Shown piece by piece: positions 35,776 to 44,496 of a DNA stretch of 64,000 nucleotides. The notes beneath the pieces are model-generated. The model worked only from the letters and a program-made list of their open reading frames with translations, was not told the DNA's origin and searched no databases. Each line of letters opens with the position of its first letter. Position 1 is the stretch's first letter. Location of the stretch: contig CAJUTJ010000143.1 of the NCBI GenBank assembly GCA_910589655.1, positions 9,782 through 73,781 on the forward strand, written 5' to 3'. The position numbers and the translations under genes were made by a program. The stretch comes from an uncultured Acetatifactor sp. Lineage in GTDB: Bacteria; Bacillota; Clostridia; Lachnospirales; Lachnospiraceae.

Positions 35776-36750
35776 ATGGAGAAACTATTGTTAAAGGCAT
35801 GTCAGAACGGACAAAAAGGGGTTGTTATGGCATTCCTGAAAAAGGAAGGGATCAATGTCAACGCGGTGGACGAGCAAGGGTTGGCGCCCATTCACTATGC
35901 CTGTCAGAAGGGCTATAGGGACATTGTAAAAATGCTGCTTGAGAAGGATGCGGATGCAAATCTGATATCCAATACAAGCGTGACGCCGCTGCATATGGCG
36001 GTTCTTTCGGGAAATAAGGAGATTATTAAGCTGCTGGCCGATACGGGGGCGGACATCAATGCCACGGATCGGAACGGGAAAACGGCGTTGATCTATGCGG
36101 TGGAAGCTAAGAAGGCGGAAGCGGCAAGGTATTTGATTGAAATCGGGGCGGACACCTCCGTCATGGATAACCAGAACCATACTGCGCTGGATTATGCAAA
36201 TGCCCACGGCTTGGTACAGCTGATTGAAAGCATGTCCAAAGAAAATTCGGGAAATGCAGACGCTTACGGCAATACCCCGCTTCATCAGGCCTGTTATAAC
36301 GAACAGGGTGAAGTGGTGAAAGCCATGCTGGCAAAAGGAGACGTGGATATCAATGCACGTAACGACAGCAAGCAGACGCCGCTCTGCGTGGCGGTGGCAG
36401 AGGACAATCTTCTGATTGCGGAACTCCTTCTGGAGGCCGGAGCGGATCCCAATATAAGCGGGGATAACGGCGATGCCCCGCTGCACATAGCTGCTGAAAA
36501 TGTAAACGAGCATTTGGTAAAAAGGCTGCTTGAAAAAGACGCCCGCATTAACGAACGCAACGAGGACGGTGAAACCCCATTGATTATCGCGGCCAGAAGA
36601 GGAAGCAATTATATCGTTGAAATACTGCTGGAAAAAGGCGCGGATGTTACATATGCGGATCTGGCGGAACACACTGCACTCTATTATGCAACCGAAGCCG
36701 GAAATAACGATATTGTGGAAAAGCTTCTTATGGCAGGTGCGGAGAATTAA
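35776..36750 (+). CDS. Ankyrin-repeat protein
   Basis: 324 residues from ATG 35776 (AAGGAGGT upstream). About nine ankyrin repeats fill the protein: for example TPLHMAVLSGNKEIIKLLADTG, and similar units with the TPLH and GADVN patterns. No signal peptide, membrane helix or other domain is seen. Ankyrin repeats mediate protein-protein contacts. The neighbour is a second, longer ankyrin protein, so the two may act as a pair. The function is not predictable. Confidence 0.88.
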   Translation: MEKLLLKACQNGQKGVVMAFLKKEGINVNAVDEQGLAPIHYACQKGYRDIVKMLLEKDADANLISNTSVTPLHMAVLSGNKEIIKLLADTGADINATDRNGKTALIYAVEAKKAEAARYLIEIGADTSVMDNQNHTALDYANAHGLVQLIESMSKENSGNADAYGNTPLHQACYNEQGEVVKAMLAKGDVDINARNDSKQTPLCVAVAEDNLLIAELLLEAGADPNISGDNGDAPLHIAAENVNEHLVKRLLEKDARINERNEDGETPLIIAARRGSNYIVEILLEKGADVTYADLAEHTALYYATEAGNNDIVEKLLMAGAEN

Positions 36751-36814
36751 CGGAAGCCGGAATGTGACTACACATGCTATAGTCTGTAGATTATGGAAAG
36801 GAATGGTTATTCAC

Positions 36815-38872
36815 ATGGATATAAAAGAATTGACAAAAGTTTTAGGGTCTTCTATCACAAGCAGCCGCTACAAATATATTCCATGGTGGGACGGTGACTT
36901 TGACGAGGACAGATATCGCTATAACCTGTTTTCCGCACAAGAAATACAAGACGCGGAAGCCTGTATTGCAGAGTGCGGAAAAGAGGAGCTGGAAGATACG
37001 TCCGGCAACTGGGGTATGTCCCTGTTTCATTTGCTTGTCTGGCATAATTTTTATGACGGAGTAAAGAAAATCCTTGAAGAAGGGCGGGCTGACGCAAATC
37101 TGGCGGACGGGAAAGGCAAGGGGCTGACGCCGTTTCTGCTGGCCTGCTGCCGCGGTAATCTGGCCATGGCGAAGCTCCTGCTGGAGCATGGCGCCGACGG
37201 GGCGGCCTGTGATGCCGGAGGGCGGAACGGATACCACTACCTTGGGCATCCATACATAGAAGGGTTTCAGAACGGTTACGAATGCAAGCGCTACAGCATG
37301 AGGCAGCGGGTGTCCATTGCGGGTCTGTTGACAGAAGGCATCAATGCGAAGGATACGGAAGGGTTCACACCCCTTGCACTGATGCTTCAGGACAGGAATG
37401 CTTCCTGCTCACATGTACTGACAGATGTATTTCTGGAAAAAGGCGCGGAGACGGATTCTGTGGATGAGAGAGGAAATACCCTTCTGCTCACTGCCATTTC
37501 CAACGGGCATATGACGGCGGCTCTCAGTCTGGCCCGGTGCGGTGACCTGATAAACAAAGCAAATGCCGATGGAGAGACGCCCATGCAGGCGGCAAACAAG
37601 ATGTATAACGAGGGGCTGTGCATGGCGTTAAAGGACTCCGGCGCAGAGGAAGATTGTCCGGCCAGCCGCATGGACATGTCTAACTTAAGCAGGATTACAA
37701 GCAATGCTTTTGCGTGTATTACCGATGAAGATAAAGATAAGGCAAGTATTGCCTTGTACCTTTTGAAAAAGCTTATTTCCAAATTGGATCCGGATGATGA
37801 CGACGACATGGCATGTCTTACACAGGCTATGCATAATGCATTGATGAATGACGAGGACGGTAAAGTTCTGGATATCTGCAGAGATGCGGAGATTGATTTC
37901 ACGGCGCCCATCCACAGCAGCGGCAGCGTCTTCTGCCTCCGGGACAAGTGCCTTGACAGCAATTACGGGGTAAGGGTAATCCGGAAGTTTATGGAATACG
38001 GGATCGATATGGACGAAGCGGTGATTAAAGGGAAGACGCCCGCCGCCATTGTGGCATCCGCCACGCCCAAGAATATGCTGTTCAGCAGGAAAAAGGACGA
38101 TTATTTTGAAAAGGCCGCGGTGTTCTTTTCCAAGGAATCTATGGAGCAGCTGGATAATTCCGGAGTTGCGGCGGTACATTGGGCAGCCGGAAACGGCCAT
38201 CTGGAAATGCTCAAGGTAATGATAGAAAAGGGCGTGGATGTCAATCTTACCCAAGACCTGCCTGCGGAAGCCGGGAATACGCCCCTCCACCTTGCCTGCA
38301 TTTACGGCCGGGGAGAGATTGTAAAGCTGCTGGAGGAGTCAGGGGCGGACAGTTCGCTGCAGAATGTAAACGGTGAGCTTCCTGCGCATCATGCGGTTAT
38401 GAAAAAGAAATTCGGCGGTGAACTGAAAAACGAAGACAGAGCTGCGGTGCTTAAGGAGCTGAAACATTTGGACGGCGCCCGGAGCGACGGGAAAACTCCG
38501 CTTATGCTGCTTCAGTATCTGGGTCTTAATACCACAAACGAACTTCTGCCTATCTTTTTGGAAAGGGGTGTGGATGTAAATGCCGCGGATAACAACGGGA
38601 ATACGGCGTTGATCCTGAATACGAAAGAGCAGTGCTACAAAGAAGTCATCAAACAGCTGATCCGCGCAGGAGCGGATGTCAAAATGGCGGACAACACCGG
38701 AAATACGGCGCTGCATTATGCTTTGAGATACGGCAATCAGGAAGTCGCCCGTCTCCTGATCAAAAAGGGCGCGGATTACAACCATGCCAACAATAACGGT
38801 GAAACTCCCGTACAACTGGCGGCGGAAAAGGGCTATGATACCGTGATGGAATTAATGACGGATATTTTATGA
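36815..38872 (+). CDS. Large ankyrin-repeat protein
   Basis: 685 residues from ATG 36815 with GGAAAGGA upstream (an ATG at 36803 would add four residues). The first ~60 residues form a non-ankyrin cap (KELTKVLGSSITSSRYKYIPWW). Repeats follow in two blocks (~65-230 and ~395-685) with the TPLHLACIYGRGEIVKLLEE and TALHYALRYGNQEVARLLI patterns. A middle region of about 160 residues is irregular. It lies 64 bp downstream of the other ankyrin gene, so they are probably co-transcribed. No enzymatic domain found. Confidence 0.85.
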   Translation: MDIKELTKVLGSSITSSRYKYIPWWDGDFDEDRYRYNLFSAQEIQDAEACIAECGKEELEDTSGNWGMSLFHLLVWHNFYDGVKKILEEGRADANLADGKGKGLTPFLLACCRGNLAMAKLLLEHGADGAACDAGGRNGYHYLGHPYIEGFQNGYECKRYSMRQRVSIAGLLTEGINAKDTEGFTPLALMLQDRNASCSHVLTDVFLEKGAETDSVDERGNTLLLTAISNGHMTAALSLARCGDLINKANADGETPMQAANKMYNEGLCMALKDSGAEEDCPASRMDMSNLSRITSNAFACITDEDKDKASIALYLLKKLISKLDPDDDDDMACLTQAMHNALMNDEDGKVLDICRDAEIDFTAPIHSSGSVFCLRDKCLDSNYGVRVIRKFMEYGIDMDEAVIKGKTPAAIVASATPKNMLFSRKKDDYFEKAAVFFSKESMEQLDNSGVAAVHWAAGNGHLEMLKVMIEKGVDVNLTQDLPAEAGNTPLHLACIYGRGEIVKLLEESGADSSLQNVNGELPAHHAVMKKKFGGELKNEDRAAVLKELKHLDGARSDGKTPLMLLQYLGLNTTNELLPIFLERGVDVNAADNNGNTALILNTKEQCYKEVIKQLIRAGADVKMADNTGNTALHYALRYGNQEVARLLIKKGADYNHANNNGETPVQLAAEKGYDTVMELMTDIL

Positions 38873-38880
38873 TATTTATC

Positions 38881-39006
38881 TCTAAGGAAACGCTGATTAA
38901 ATCATCGTTTCCTTAGAGCCTCTGGCGGATGCGCACGGATTTGCAGCAGTTTATGCTGCTCCGCAGCGCAAATCAGGCGCGGGAAACGCTTTAATCAGCG
39001 TTTCCC
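38881..39006 (+). repeat. REP-like hairpins after the ankyrin genes
   Basis: TCTAAGGAAACG/CGTTTCCTTAGA (38881-38917), an AGCAGtttatgCTGCT hairpin near 38945, and GGGAAACGCT/AGCGTTTCCC (38981-39006). The first and third share the sequence GGAAACGCTGATTAA or its complement. It may act as a terminator, but no T-run follows. Confidence 0.6.
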
Positions 39007-39038
39007 TAAAGAAAATTCGGCTAAAAATATTTATAAAT

Positions 39039-39425
39039 ATGAAAAACAGGAAAAATTATATAAAATCTCGGAAAAAGCAATTTTGTTGGAAGACAATAGG
39101 ATTGCATTTGGGATCAGTGTGTAAGATCTGCGGACAAAATACTAAATATTTGATACATAAATATGATGCATTGTGCTGCATATCGTGTAATGAATGGCTG
39201 GAGAAGGCCTGTTCCAATCCGGAGTGCCCGTTTTGCAGCGGCAGGCCTGAGACTCCCTATGAAGCATATTACCTGTTGTCAGAGGCAGAGATTGGCAGTG
39301 CGGGCAGGAAAAAGCGCTGGAGATGTGATAACTACCAGCATAAGACGGACGGGATGAGAAAACATATCAAAAGGAGAAAACATATCAAAAGGAGAAAACA
39401 TATCAAAAGGAGAAATGAGCTATGA
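39039..39425 (+). CDS. Small Cys-rich basic protein, unknown
   Basis: 128 residues. Four paired cysteine motifs are visible (CKICGQ, CCISC, CSNPECPFCSG), suggesting a zinc finger of about 60 residues. The C-terminus is three copies of KHIKRR encoded by the 18-bp repeat described below. The start at 39039 has no clear ribosome-binding site, so the gene is only moderately supported. It overlaps the pectinesterase start by 4 bases. Confidence 0.5.
   Translation: MKNRKNYIKSRKKQFCWKTIGLHLGSVCKICGQNTKYLIHKYDALCCISCNEWLEKACSNPECPFCSGRPETPYEAYYLLSEAEIGSAGRKKRWRCDNYQHKTDGMRKHIKRRKHIKRRKHIKRRNEL
39359..39412 (+). repeat. Triplicated 18-bp unit, each carrying a Shine-Dalgarno sequence
   Basis: Three exact copies of AAAACATATCAAAAGGAG (39359, 39377, 39395). 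The last GGAG lies 9 nt before ATG 39422. The same DNA encodes KHIKRR repeats in the frame of the preceding small protein. Confidence 0.95.
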
Positions 39426-40531
39426 ATTCAACGAAACCACCATTGCACCTTTATGTCGCTGACAGCAGTGGTACCTATGGGGAAGAGCAGATGCCTGAGA
39501 ACCGCTTTTCTGCCATTGGGGACGCGCTGGAAGCCGCAGACAGGCTTTCCCCTGTTCCTGAGAGCATTGCCGCAGAGCTGGTGGAGGGGAAGCGTTACCC
39601 TTCTCCTGAGTATGACGTGCAGCCCGTGGTGATACATATAGGAGAGGGAATCTATAGAGAAAAGCTGGTAATTTCCAGACCTAATGTGACATTTCTGGGG
39701 GAAGACAGAGAACGCACGGTCATTGTCTTTGGGCATGGAGCCAATGAGATTGAGGAGGACGGTGAGAAAAGGGGAACCTTCCGGACGGCATCTGTCAGAG
39801 TGGACGCCCCTGATTTTACGGCAAAGCATGTGACCTTTCAAAATGATGCGGGATTCGGGCATACGGTAGGACAGGCCATTGCCCTTTATGTGGACGGCGA
39901 CCGATGCTTTTTTGAAGACTGCGCGCTGCTGGCAAGTCAGGATACCCTTTTTACTGCGCCCTTGCCTTTGGATCCTGTGAAACCCAACGGAAAAGGACCG
40001 GGTGAACATAAACCAAGAATCCGGGGCAGACATTTGTTTTACCGCTGCTTCCTGCAAGGGGATGTGGACTTCATTTTTGGCTCGGGTACGGCTTATTTTG
40101 AGGAGTGCACCGTCTTTTCCAAGATGCCGGGGGACAGACGCCCGCCGGAAAGCCCCGAGGAAGAGGCGATTTACGGCTACGTCACCGCGGCATCCACTCA
40201 TCCGGGCTTTCCCTACGGCTATGTCCTGCACCGCTGCAAGCTCACCGGCGACTGCCCCAAGGGAACCGTATATCTGGGAAGGCCATGGAAGGAATATGCC
40301 AAGACGGTGTTTATCGAATGTGAGCTCGGTGAACATATACATCCCCTTGGCTGGCATGACTGGGGCAAGACACACGGTAACTTCTATTACGGTGAATATG
40401 CTTCCACCGGGCCGGGAGCCAGCCCGGAGACCAGAGCCCCTTTCTCCCATCAGCTGACAGAGGAGGAAGCAAGGGAATATACCATGGATAGGGTGTTGGA
40501 AGGGTGGAAGCCGCTGGGGATTGGTCTTTGA
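39422..40531 (+). CDS. Pectinesterase (CE8 family)
   Basis: 369 residues of right-handed beta-helix. The conserved motifs are visible in order: the GQAIALYVDGD strand, LLASQDTLF with the catalytic Asp, CFLQGDVDFIFGSGTAYFE with the second Asp, and VYLGRPWKEYAKTVFIEC with the Arg-Trp pair. It would demethylate homogalacturonan or oligogalacturonides. No signal peptide is seen, so it probably acts on imported oligosaccharides inside the cell, like the other glycan enzymes here. The translation signal lies in a triplicated SD repeat. Confidence 0.93.
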   Translation: MNSTKPPLHLYVADSSGTYGEEQMPENRFSAIGDALEAADRLSPVPESIAAELVEGKRYPSPEYDVQPVVIHIGEGIYREKLVISRPNVTFLGEDRERTVIVFGHGANEIEEDGEKRGTFRTASVRVDAPDFTAKHVTFQNDAGFGHTVGQAIALYVDGDRCFFEDCALLASQDTLFTAPLPLDPVKPNGKGPGEHKPRIRGRHLFYRCFLQGDVDFIFGSGTAYFEECTVFSKMPGDRRPPESPEEEAIYGYVTAASTHPGFPYGYVLHRCKLTGDCPKGTVYLGRPWKEYAKTVFIECELGEHIHPLGWHDWGKTHGNFYYGEYASTGPGASPETRAPFSHQLTEEEAREYTMDRVLEGWKPLGIGL

Positions 40532-40679
40532 GCTATTTATAATATGATGTAGTTAGAGGGGATGGCGGGTGTTGCGCGGCATGTATCATTTGTTTCTGTA
40601 TTTGCAGATTATAGATAAAACATGTTCCCGAATACTTCCATACAGCTCTTCCGATTATCTTTTTGCGTTCCAAAGTATG

Positions 40680-41215
40680 TTAGTGTGAAAAAAGACATTT
40701 CACAATTCTGATTTGAGTGCCCGCCAGAGCAGGCATATGGGAGTTAGTGTGAGAAGAAGTTCTAATGCTCACAGCAGAGGCTGTTTCGCAAAGAACTTCT
40801 AAGTCTCACACCGAGAAATGCCTGAAAACATGGCATTTCTCATCCGGATTTAAGTCACAGCGAAGCTGTGACATGGAGGTTAGTGTGAGAAGAGTTTCTA
40901 ACTGCTCACAGCCAAAAGCCTGATTCTCAGGCTTAGCTGTTTCGCAGAGAAACTCTATGTCTCCCAAACTGCTAAAGCAGTTAGAGAAATGCCTGAAAAC
41001 ATGGCATTTCTCATCCGGATTTGAGTCGCAGCAAAGCTACGACATGGAGGTTAGTGTGAAAAAGGACATTTCACAATCCTGATTTGAATGCCCGCCAAAG
41101 CGGGCATATGGGAGTTAGTGTGAAAAAGAGCATTTCACAATCTTGATTTGAGTGCCCGCCGAAGCGGGCATATGGGAGTTAGCGTGAGAAGTACTTCTAA
41201 TTGCCATTGGCAGTT
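40680..41215 (+). repeat. Dense family B palindromic module array
   Basis: About 535 bp made almost entirely of hairpins joined by constant linkers. Stems include GTGAAAAAAGACATTTCAC, GCCCGCCAGAGCAGGC, AGAAGTTCT/AGAACTTCT, AAATGCC/GGCATTT, GTCACAGCGAAGCTGTGAC and GTCGCAGCAAAGCTACGAC. Linkers: CATATGGGAGTTAGTGTGA, CATGGAGGTTAGTGTGAGAAG, CATCCGGATTT. Four or more linker copies are visible. The remaining gap from 40532 shows nothing else recognised. Confidence 0.85.
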
Positions 41216-41320
41216 TTCGCTCGCGGCAAGGGCTGCTTTGCGGGGAAGCAATAAGATAGTGGAAGAGTGAGGCTGAGTTTTGGCCTTATTAGTTTCGCGT
41301 AAAGGAGTATGATACATAAG

Positions 41321-42373
41321 ATGAATAAGAGAATCAGAAAGCTATTAGAGGAGAAAGAAAAGGAAAATGAGAAGCTGTGTGTGGATGCACAGAATGTGTT
41401 GATTACCGGTGGGGCAGGAACTGTGGGATTTGCTTTAGCAAAATATCTACTGGAGCAGTATCAGGATAAAAATGTTGTTTTGTTGGACCGCAATGATGCC
41501 GCATTATATTATTGTATGAAAACTTTGAACAGATATGATAATGTGTCTTTTTATCTTGGAGATTATGCAGATGAAGATCTATTTGAACAGATTGTGAATG
41601 ATTATGGTATAGATACAGTCTTTCATTGTGCCGCTTACAAAATCGTTCCTCTAGTAGATTTGAACCCCATTGAAGCTCTAAAGAATAACACGATTCAGTG
41701 CAATCATTTTTTCACAATGTGCGGGAAAGCGGGAATCAAGAGCTGTATTTTTATGTCAAGTTATGAAGCATATATACCTAAAAATGTATTCGGGGAGACA
41801 AAAAGGATTGCTGAGATACTTATGGAGAAAAATGCACAAAATTATCCTAATACAAAATATTGTGCATTCAGATTTGGGTTTATTTTGAATTCATCGGGAA
41901 GTGTAATTCATATTTTTGAGGAACAGGCAAAAAAGGGACAGGACTTGACAGTCACTCACAGAGAGATAGAGCGATATGTGTGTTCGGCCAGTGAGGTAGT
42001 GCGAGGCTCACTGTTATTAATCGGGCTTGGGGAAACAGGATATACTTATACTCTAAACATGGAAGAGCCGGTGAAGATATATGATCTGGCTGAGTATTAT
42101 TGTAATAAATATCAAAATAAAAATCAAATTATAATAACACAATTACGGCCGGGAGATAAGATTTATGAAGAGCTTTTAGGATGTGAAGGAGGATTTATCA
42201 AAACAGAAGATAATATATTATTCAAAAATAAAAAGATTTATGTTAATTGGAAGGCTTTTGAAAAAAACTATAATATTCTGCATAATCATATTGCTAAAAA
42301 CAGCAAAGAGAATATCCGTGATATAATCAGACAATGCGCCAAGGACAGTGCAGAAATAGGGGATAGCGCATAA
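41321..42373 (+). CDS. CapD-like sugar-nucleotide dehydratase/epimerase (SDR)
   Basis: 350 residues. NAD(P) binding at VLITGGAGTVGFALAKYLL, and the family sequence TVFHCAAYKIVPLVDLNPIEALKNN, SSYEAY and PKNVFGETKR match CapD/FlaA1-type polysaccharide synthesis enzymes. It probably acts on a UDP-HexNAc. ATG 41321 is preferred because AAAGGAG at 41301-41307 is too close to the ATG at 41309. It precedes a decaying gene cluster on the other strand and an AT-rich biosynthetic block; it may supply a 4-keto sugar to the aminotransferase downstream, but this link is inferred. Confidence 0.82.
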   Translation: MNKRIRKLLEEKEKENEKLCVDAQNVLITGGAGTVGFALAKYLLEQYQDKNVVLLDRNDAALYYCMKTLNRYDNVSFYLGDYADEDLFEQIVNDYGIDTVFHCAAYKIVPLVDLNPIEALKNNTIQCNHFFTMCGKAGIKSCIFMSSYEAYIPKNVFGETKRIAEILMEKNAQNYPNTKYCAFRFGFILNSSGSVIHIFEEQAKKGQDLTVTHREIERYVCSASEVVRGSLLLIGLGETGYTYTLNMEEPVKIYDLAEYYCNKYQNKNQIIITQLRPGDKIYEELLGCEGGFIKTEDNILFKNKKIYVNWKAFEKNYNILHNHIAKNSKENIRDIIRQCAKDSAEIGDSA

Positions 42374-42992
42374 CGATATGCAACTCGAGGCATTTTCTTA
42401 CAATTATTTATCAAATATTCTTTTACGCAGCTGGGATTTATTTGCGACAAGGCTTTCAACATCGAGCCATATCCTTTTAAAACCAAATCATGCGAATCTG
42501 ACATTAAACGATCCGATATTGTAAATGGTTCCATTCCTTCATAATCATTTTTCATTATGGAAGGTATCAGGATAACTGCAGAAGCCCTTCTTACCCCAAA
42601 ATCATTATCCTCCGTCCATGCGATTATCTTCACAAATAATGATTTCTTTTGCCTTATCAGCTCTCCGAATGCGTGTGTGCAAAAATCATCACAGTCACCC
42701 CATCCCCTTACATAATCTTTCAGCCAGTGATAAAAAATATCGTAAGTTAATTCGTTATAATGATTTTTCATTCGATATGCAAAATCAAACGCAATTACTC
42801 CCAATGCCCATGAGTGTTCATTTAACAGTTCTTCGCACAGGATAAAAACATTTTCAATGCTTTTATCTTCAATTTGACGGAATAATTTAGATGATAATTT
42901 TCGCACATCTCCTGTAATAATATGTTTTCCGTAGGGAGTGTTTCTTCCAACTCTTTGATTTTCCTAATTGCTTCCTCGACAATTTTATTCAT
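42370..42992 (-). pseudogene. DNA alkylation repair (AlkD-like HEAT) gene, frameshifted and C-terminally truncated
   Basis: The frame from GTG 42906 encodes a good match to the family (LSSKLFRQIEDKSIENVFILCEELL region and YVRGWGDCDDFCTHAFGELI). An intact start (MNKIVEEAIRKIKEL...) lies at 42992 in another frame; a single missing base near 42906 separates them. The last residues of the family (after MPRVAYRYA) are replaced by sequence antisense to the CapD gene 3' end, so the gene was cut by recombination near 42370. It is preceded by the VOC gene on the same strand, 12 bp from the VOC stop. Confidence 0.75.
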
Positions 42993-43004
42993 TTGATGCT
43001 CCTG

Positions 43005-43444
43005 TCATAGTTCTTCTGTATAGTTGCCTGTAATTTCGATAGGATTTCCGTCAGAACCCATAAATGTAAATACCAGTATGGCGAAAAAACATTGATATAT
43101 CGAATTTTGGTCATCTGCGCTGCAATACCCAATTCTTTTATCCTATTGTATTCTGCCTTTAAATCTTCGACTCCTAAGTTAATAAATACCTTACGAGTAT
43201 TTATGCTATTCGCAATTTCGCTTTGGTTATCGTATATCTCCCAATACTCGCCTTTGGTTACTGCATGGCCAGAGTTTTCACTGTTATAATGACCATTCAT
43301 GAGACAGAGGTTAAGCCCTTTATTATTAAATTGGGCGAAACGCTTTCCGTTTGCAGCGCTTATCTTCATATCAAATACCTTCTCATAAAATGACAAAGAT
43401 TTATCAAAGTCCCTGACAATCAAATAAATTGAACCATATCGCAT
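43005..43444 (-). pseudogene. VOC/glyoxalase-like gene with a 3' frameshift
   Basis: From ATG 43444 (GTGGAGGA upstream) the sequence reads MRYGSIYLIVRDFDKSLSFYEKVF, a typical VOC domain start, then the metal-binding half with a shared pattern. Near 43075 the frame shifts: the expected ending FTFMGSDGNPIEITGNY is in the next frame and stops at 43005, consistent with loss of one T in a T-run. Without repair the frame reads on to 42989. Confidence 0.75.
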
Positions 43445-43688
43445 TGCTGTTCCTCCACTATTCAAATCCGTACTTTATTGCCAATTACACTTTAAACCAT
43501 TTTTCCATTCTCAACCCGCACGGCAATCTGCCAGTCAGCTTCATAAACGATGGTTTCCACAAAATTTTTTTAAGCCACATCATAAGGTTTTTGATGTCTA
43601 TCTAAAAGTGTAACAGCCGGTTTTTATTTCTCAATCATTTCCAATGTGCGCTCACATTTAAAAAATGTAATGACCTTTTTGTGGTTTT

Positions 43689-43871
43689 TCAAGGTTCCGG
43701 TTCGGGAAGATTATCTTTGAACCAGACATCAATAGATAGAAACAGTTCTTTTTCTTCGTTGGTTAATTGTTCATCTCTTATTAGATTCCAACAAAGGCTA
43801 AATACCTCTTTAGGATACTTGGTAATATAGGAGCTTTCTCTTCCTTATATTCTCATATACTTATATTTCAT
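43689..43871 (-). pseudogene. Small gene of 61 codons with an in-frame stop
   Basis: A frame starts MKYKYMRI, has a TAA, then continues GRESSYITKYPKEVFSLC and ends with WFKDNLPEPEP. AAGGAAAG precedes the start. The coding character continues on both sides of the stop, so a point mutation seems likely. Unknown function. More debris of the same strand (YEADWQIAVRVENGKMV) is visible near 43490-43560. Confidence 0.5.
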
Positions 43872-44496
43872 GCGATTATTTCTTTCCTTACAATTCTAAA
43901 AGAGCATATCATAAACCAGCTATCTTGTATAGCATTCAGATGTGTTCCAAAAAGTTAGAGAATTTGATACTCACGTTCGACATATTGGGAACAATAGAAC
44001 ATGGAAATATTTTTCCTTTGATTTAAAATCTAATTAATGATTGATATTGTTTTATAAAATAGAATATGAATGCAGGTGCTGTACTTGATAATAGAAATTT
44101 CCTTTTTGAATGTATTAAGGGTTATGGAGATTTAGTATTTTGCACTGTTTCAAAGGGAGGGATTGCAGCTTAATGTATACTTTAGCAATGAAAATAGGAA
44201 TATACAATCTTGCAGCAAGTGCAGTTTGTCCGGATTATTCAAAGGCTGTTTTAAATAATAAGAGTCCCGCAAAGAAAGAAAAAAATATTGGCAAAACTCG
44301 GAAAAAACATTTTTCATTGGCGCGGCATTTAAGGAAGGCAGTGCGATGGCGTCATTGACTGAAAATGACGCAGTCCAATGAAAAATTGGGCAAGGATTTT
44401 TAGCTAAGTATACTAAATTAAATGCTAAGTCTGAAAGTAAACTTATAATTAAGATAAAAAGTATTTATATAATACAAGGAAGAAGGATAAAAAGGT
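43872..44496. other. AT-rich leader of the biosynthetic block
   Basis: No convincing gene. A weak frame at 44140-44358 lacks a good site. A TATAAT at 44468-44473 and the AAGGAAGAAGGA site precede the inositol-phosphate synthase gene. Promoter -35 not clear. Confidence 0.35.

Noticed and set aside
38881..39006. Simple terminator
   Set aside because: Stems are strong but no T-run follows, and the two related stems argue for a repeat element.
40680..41215. CRISPR array
   Set aside because: The repeats are palindromic with variable stems and irregular spacing; no constant repeat plus unique spacer pattern, and no cas genes.
44140..44358. Plus-strand frame of 72 residues
   Set aside because: Basic C-terminus, no site and no similarity to anything I know; too weak.
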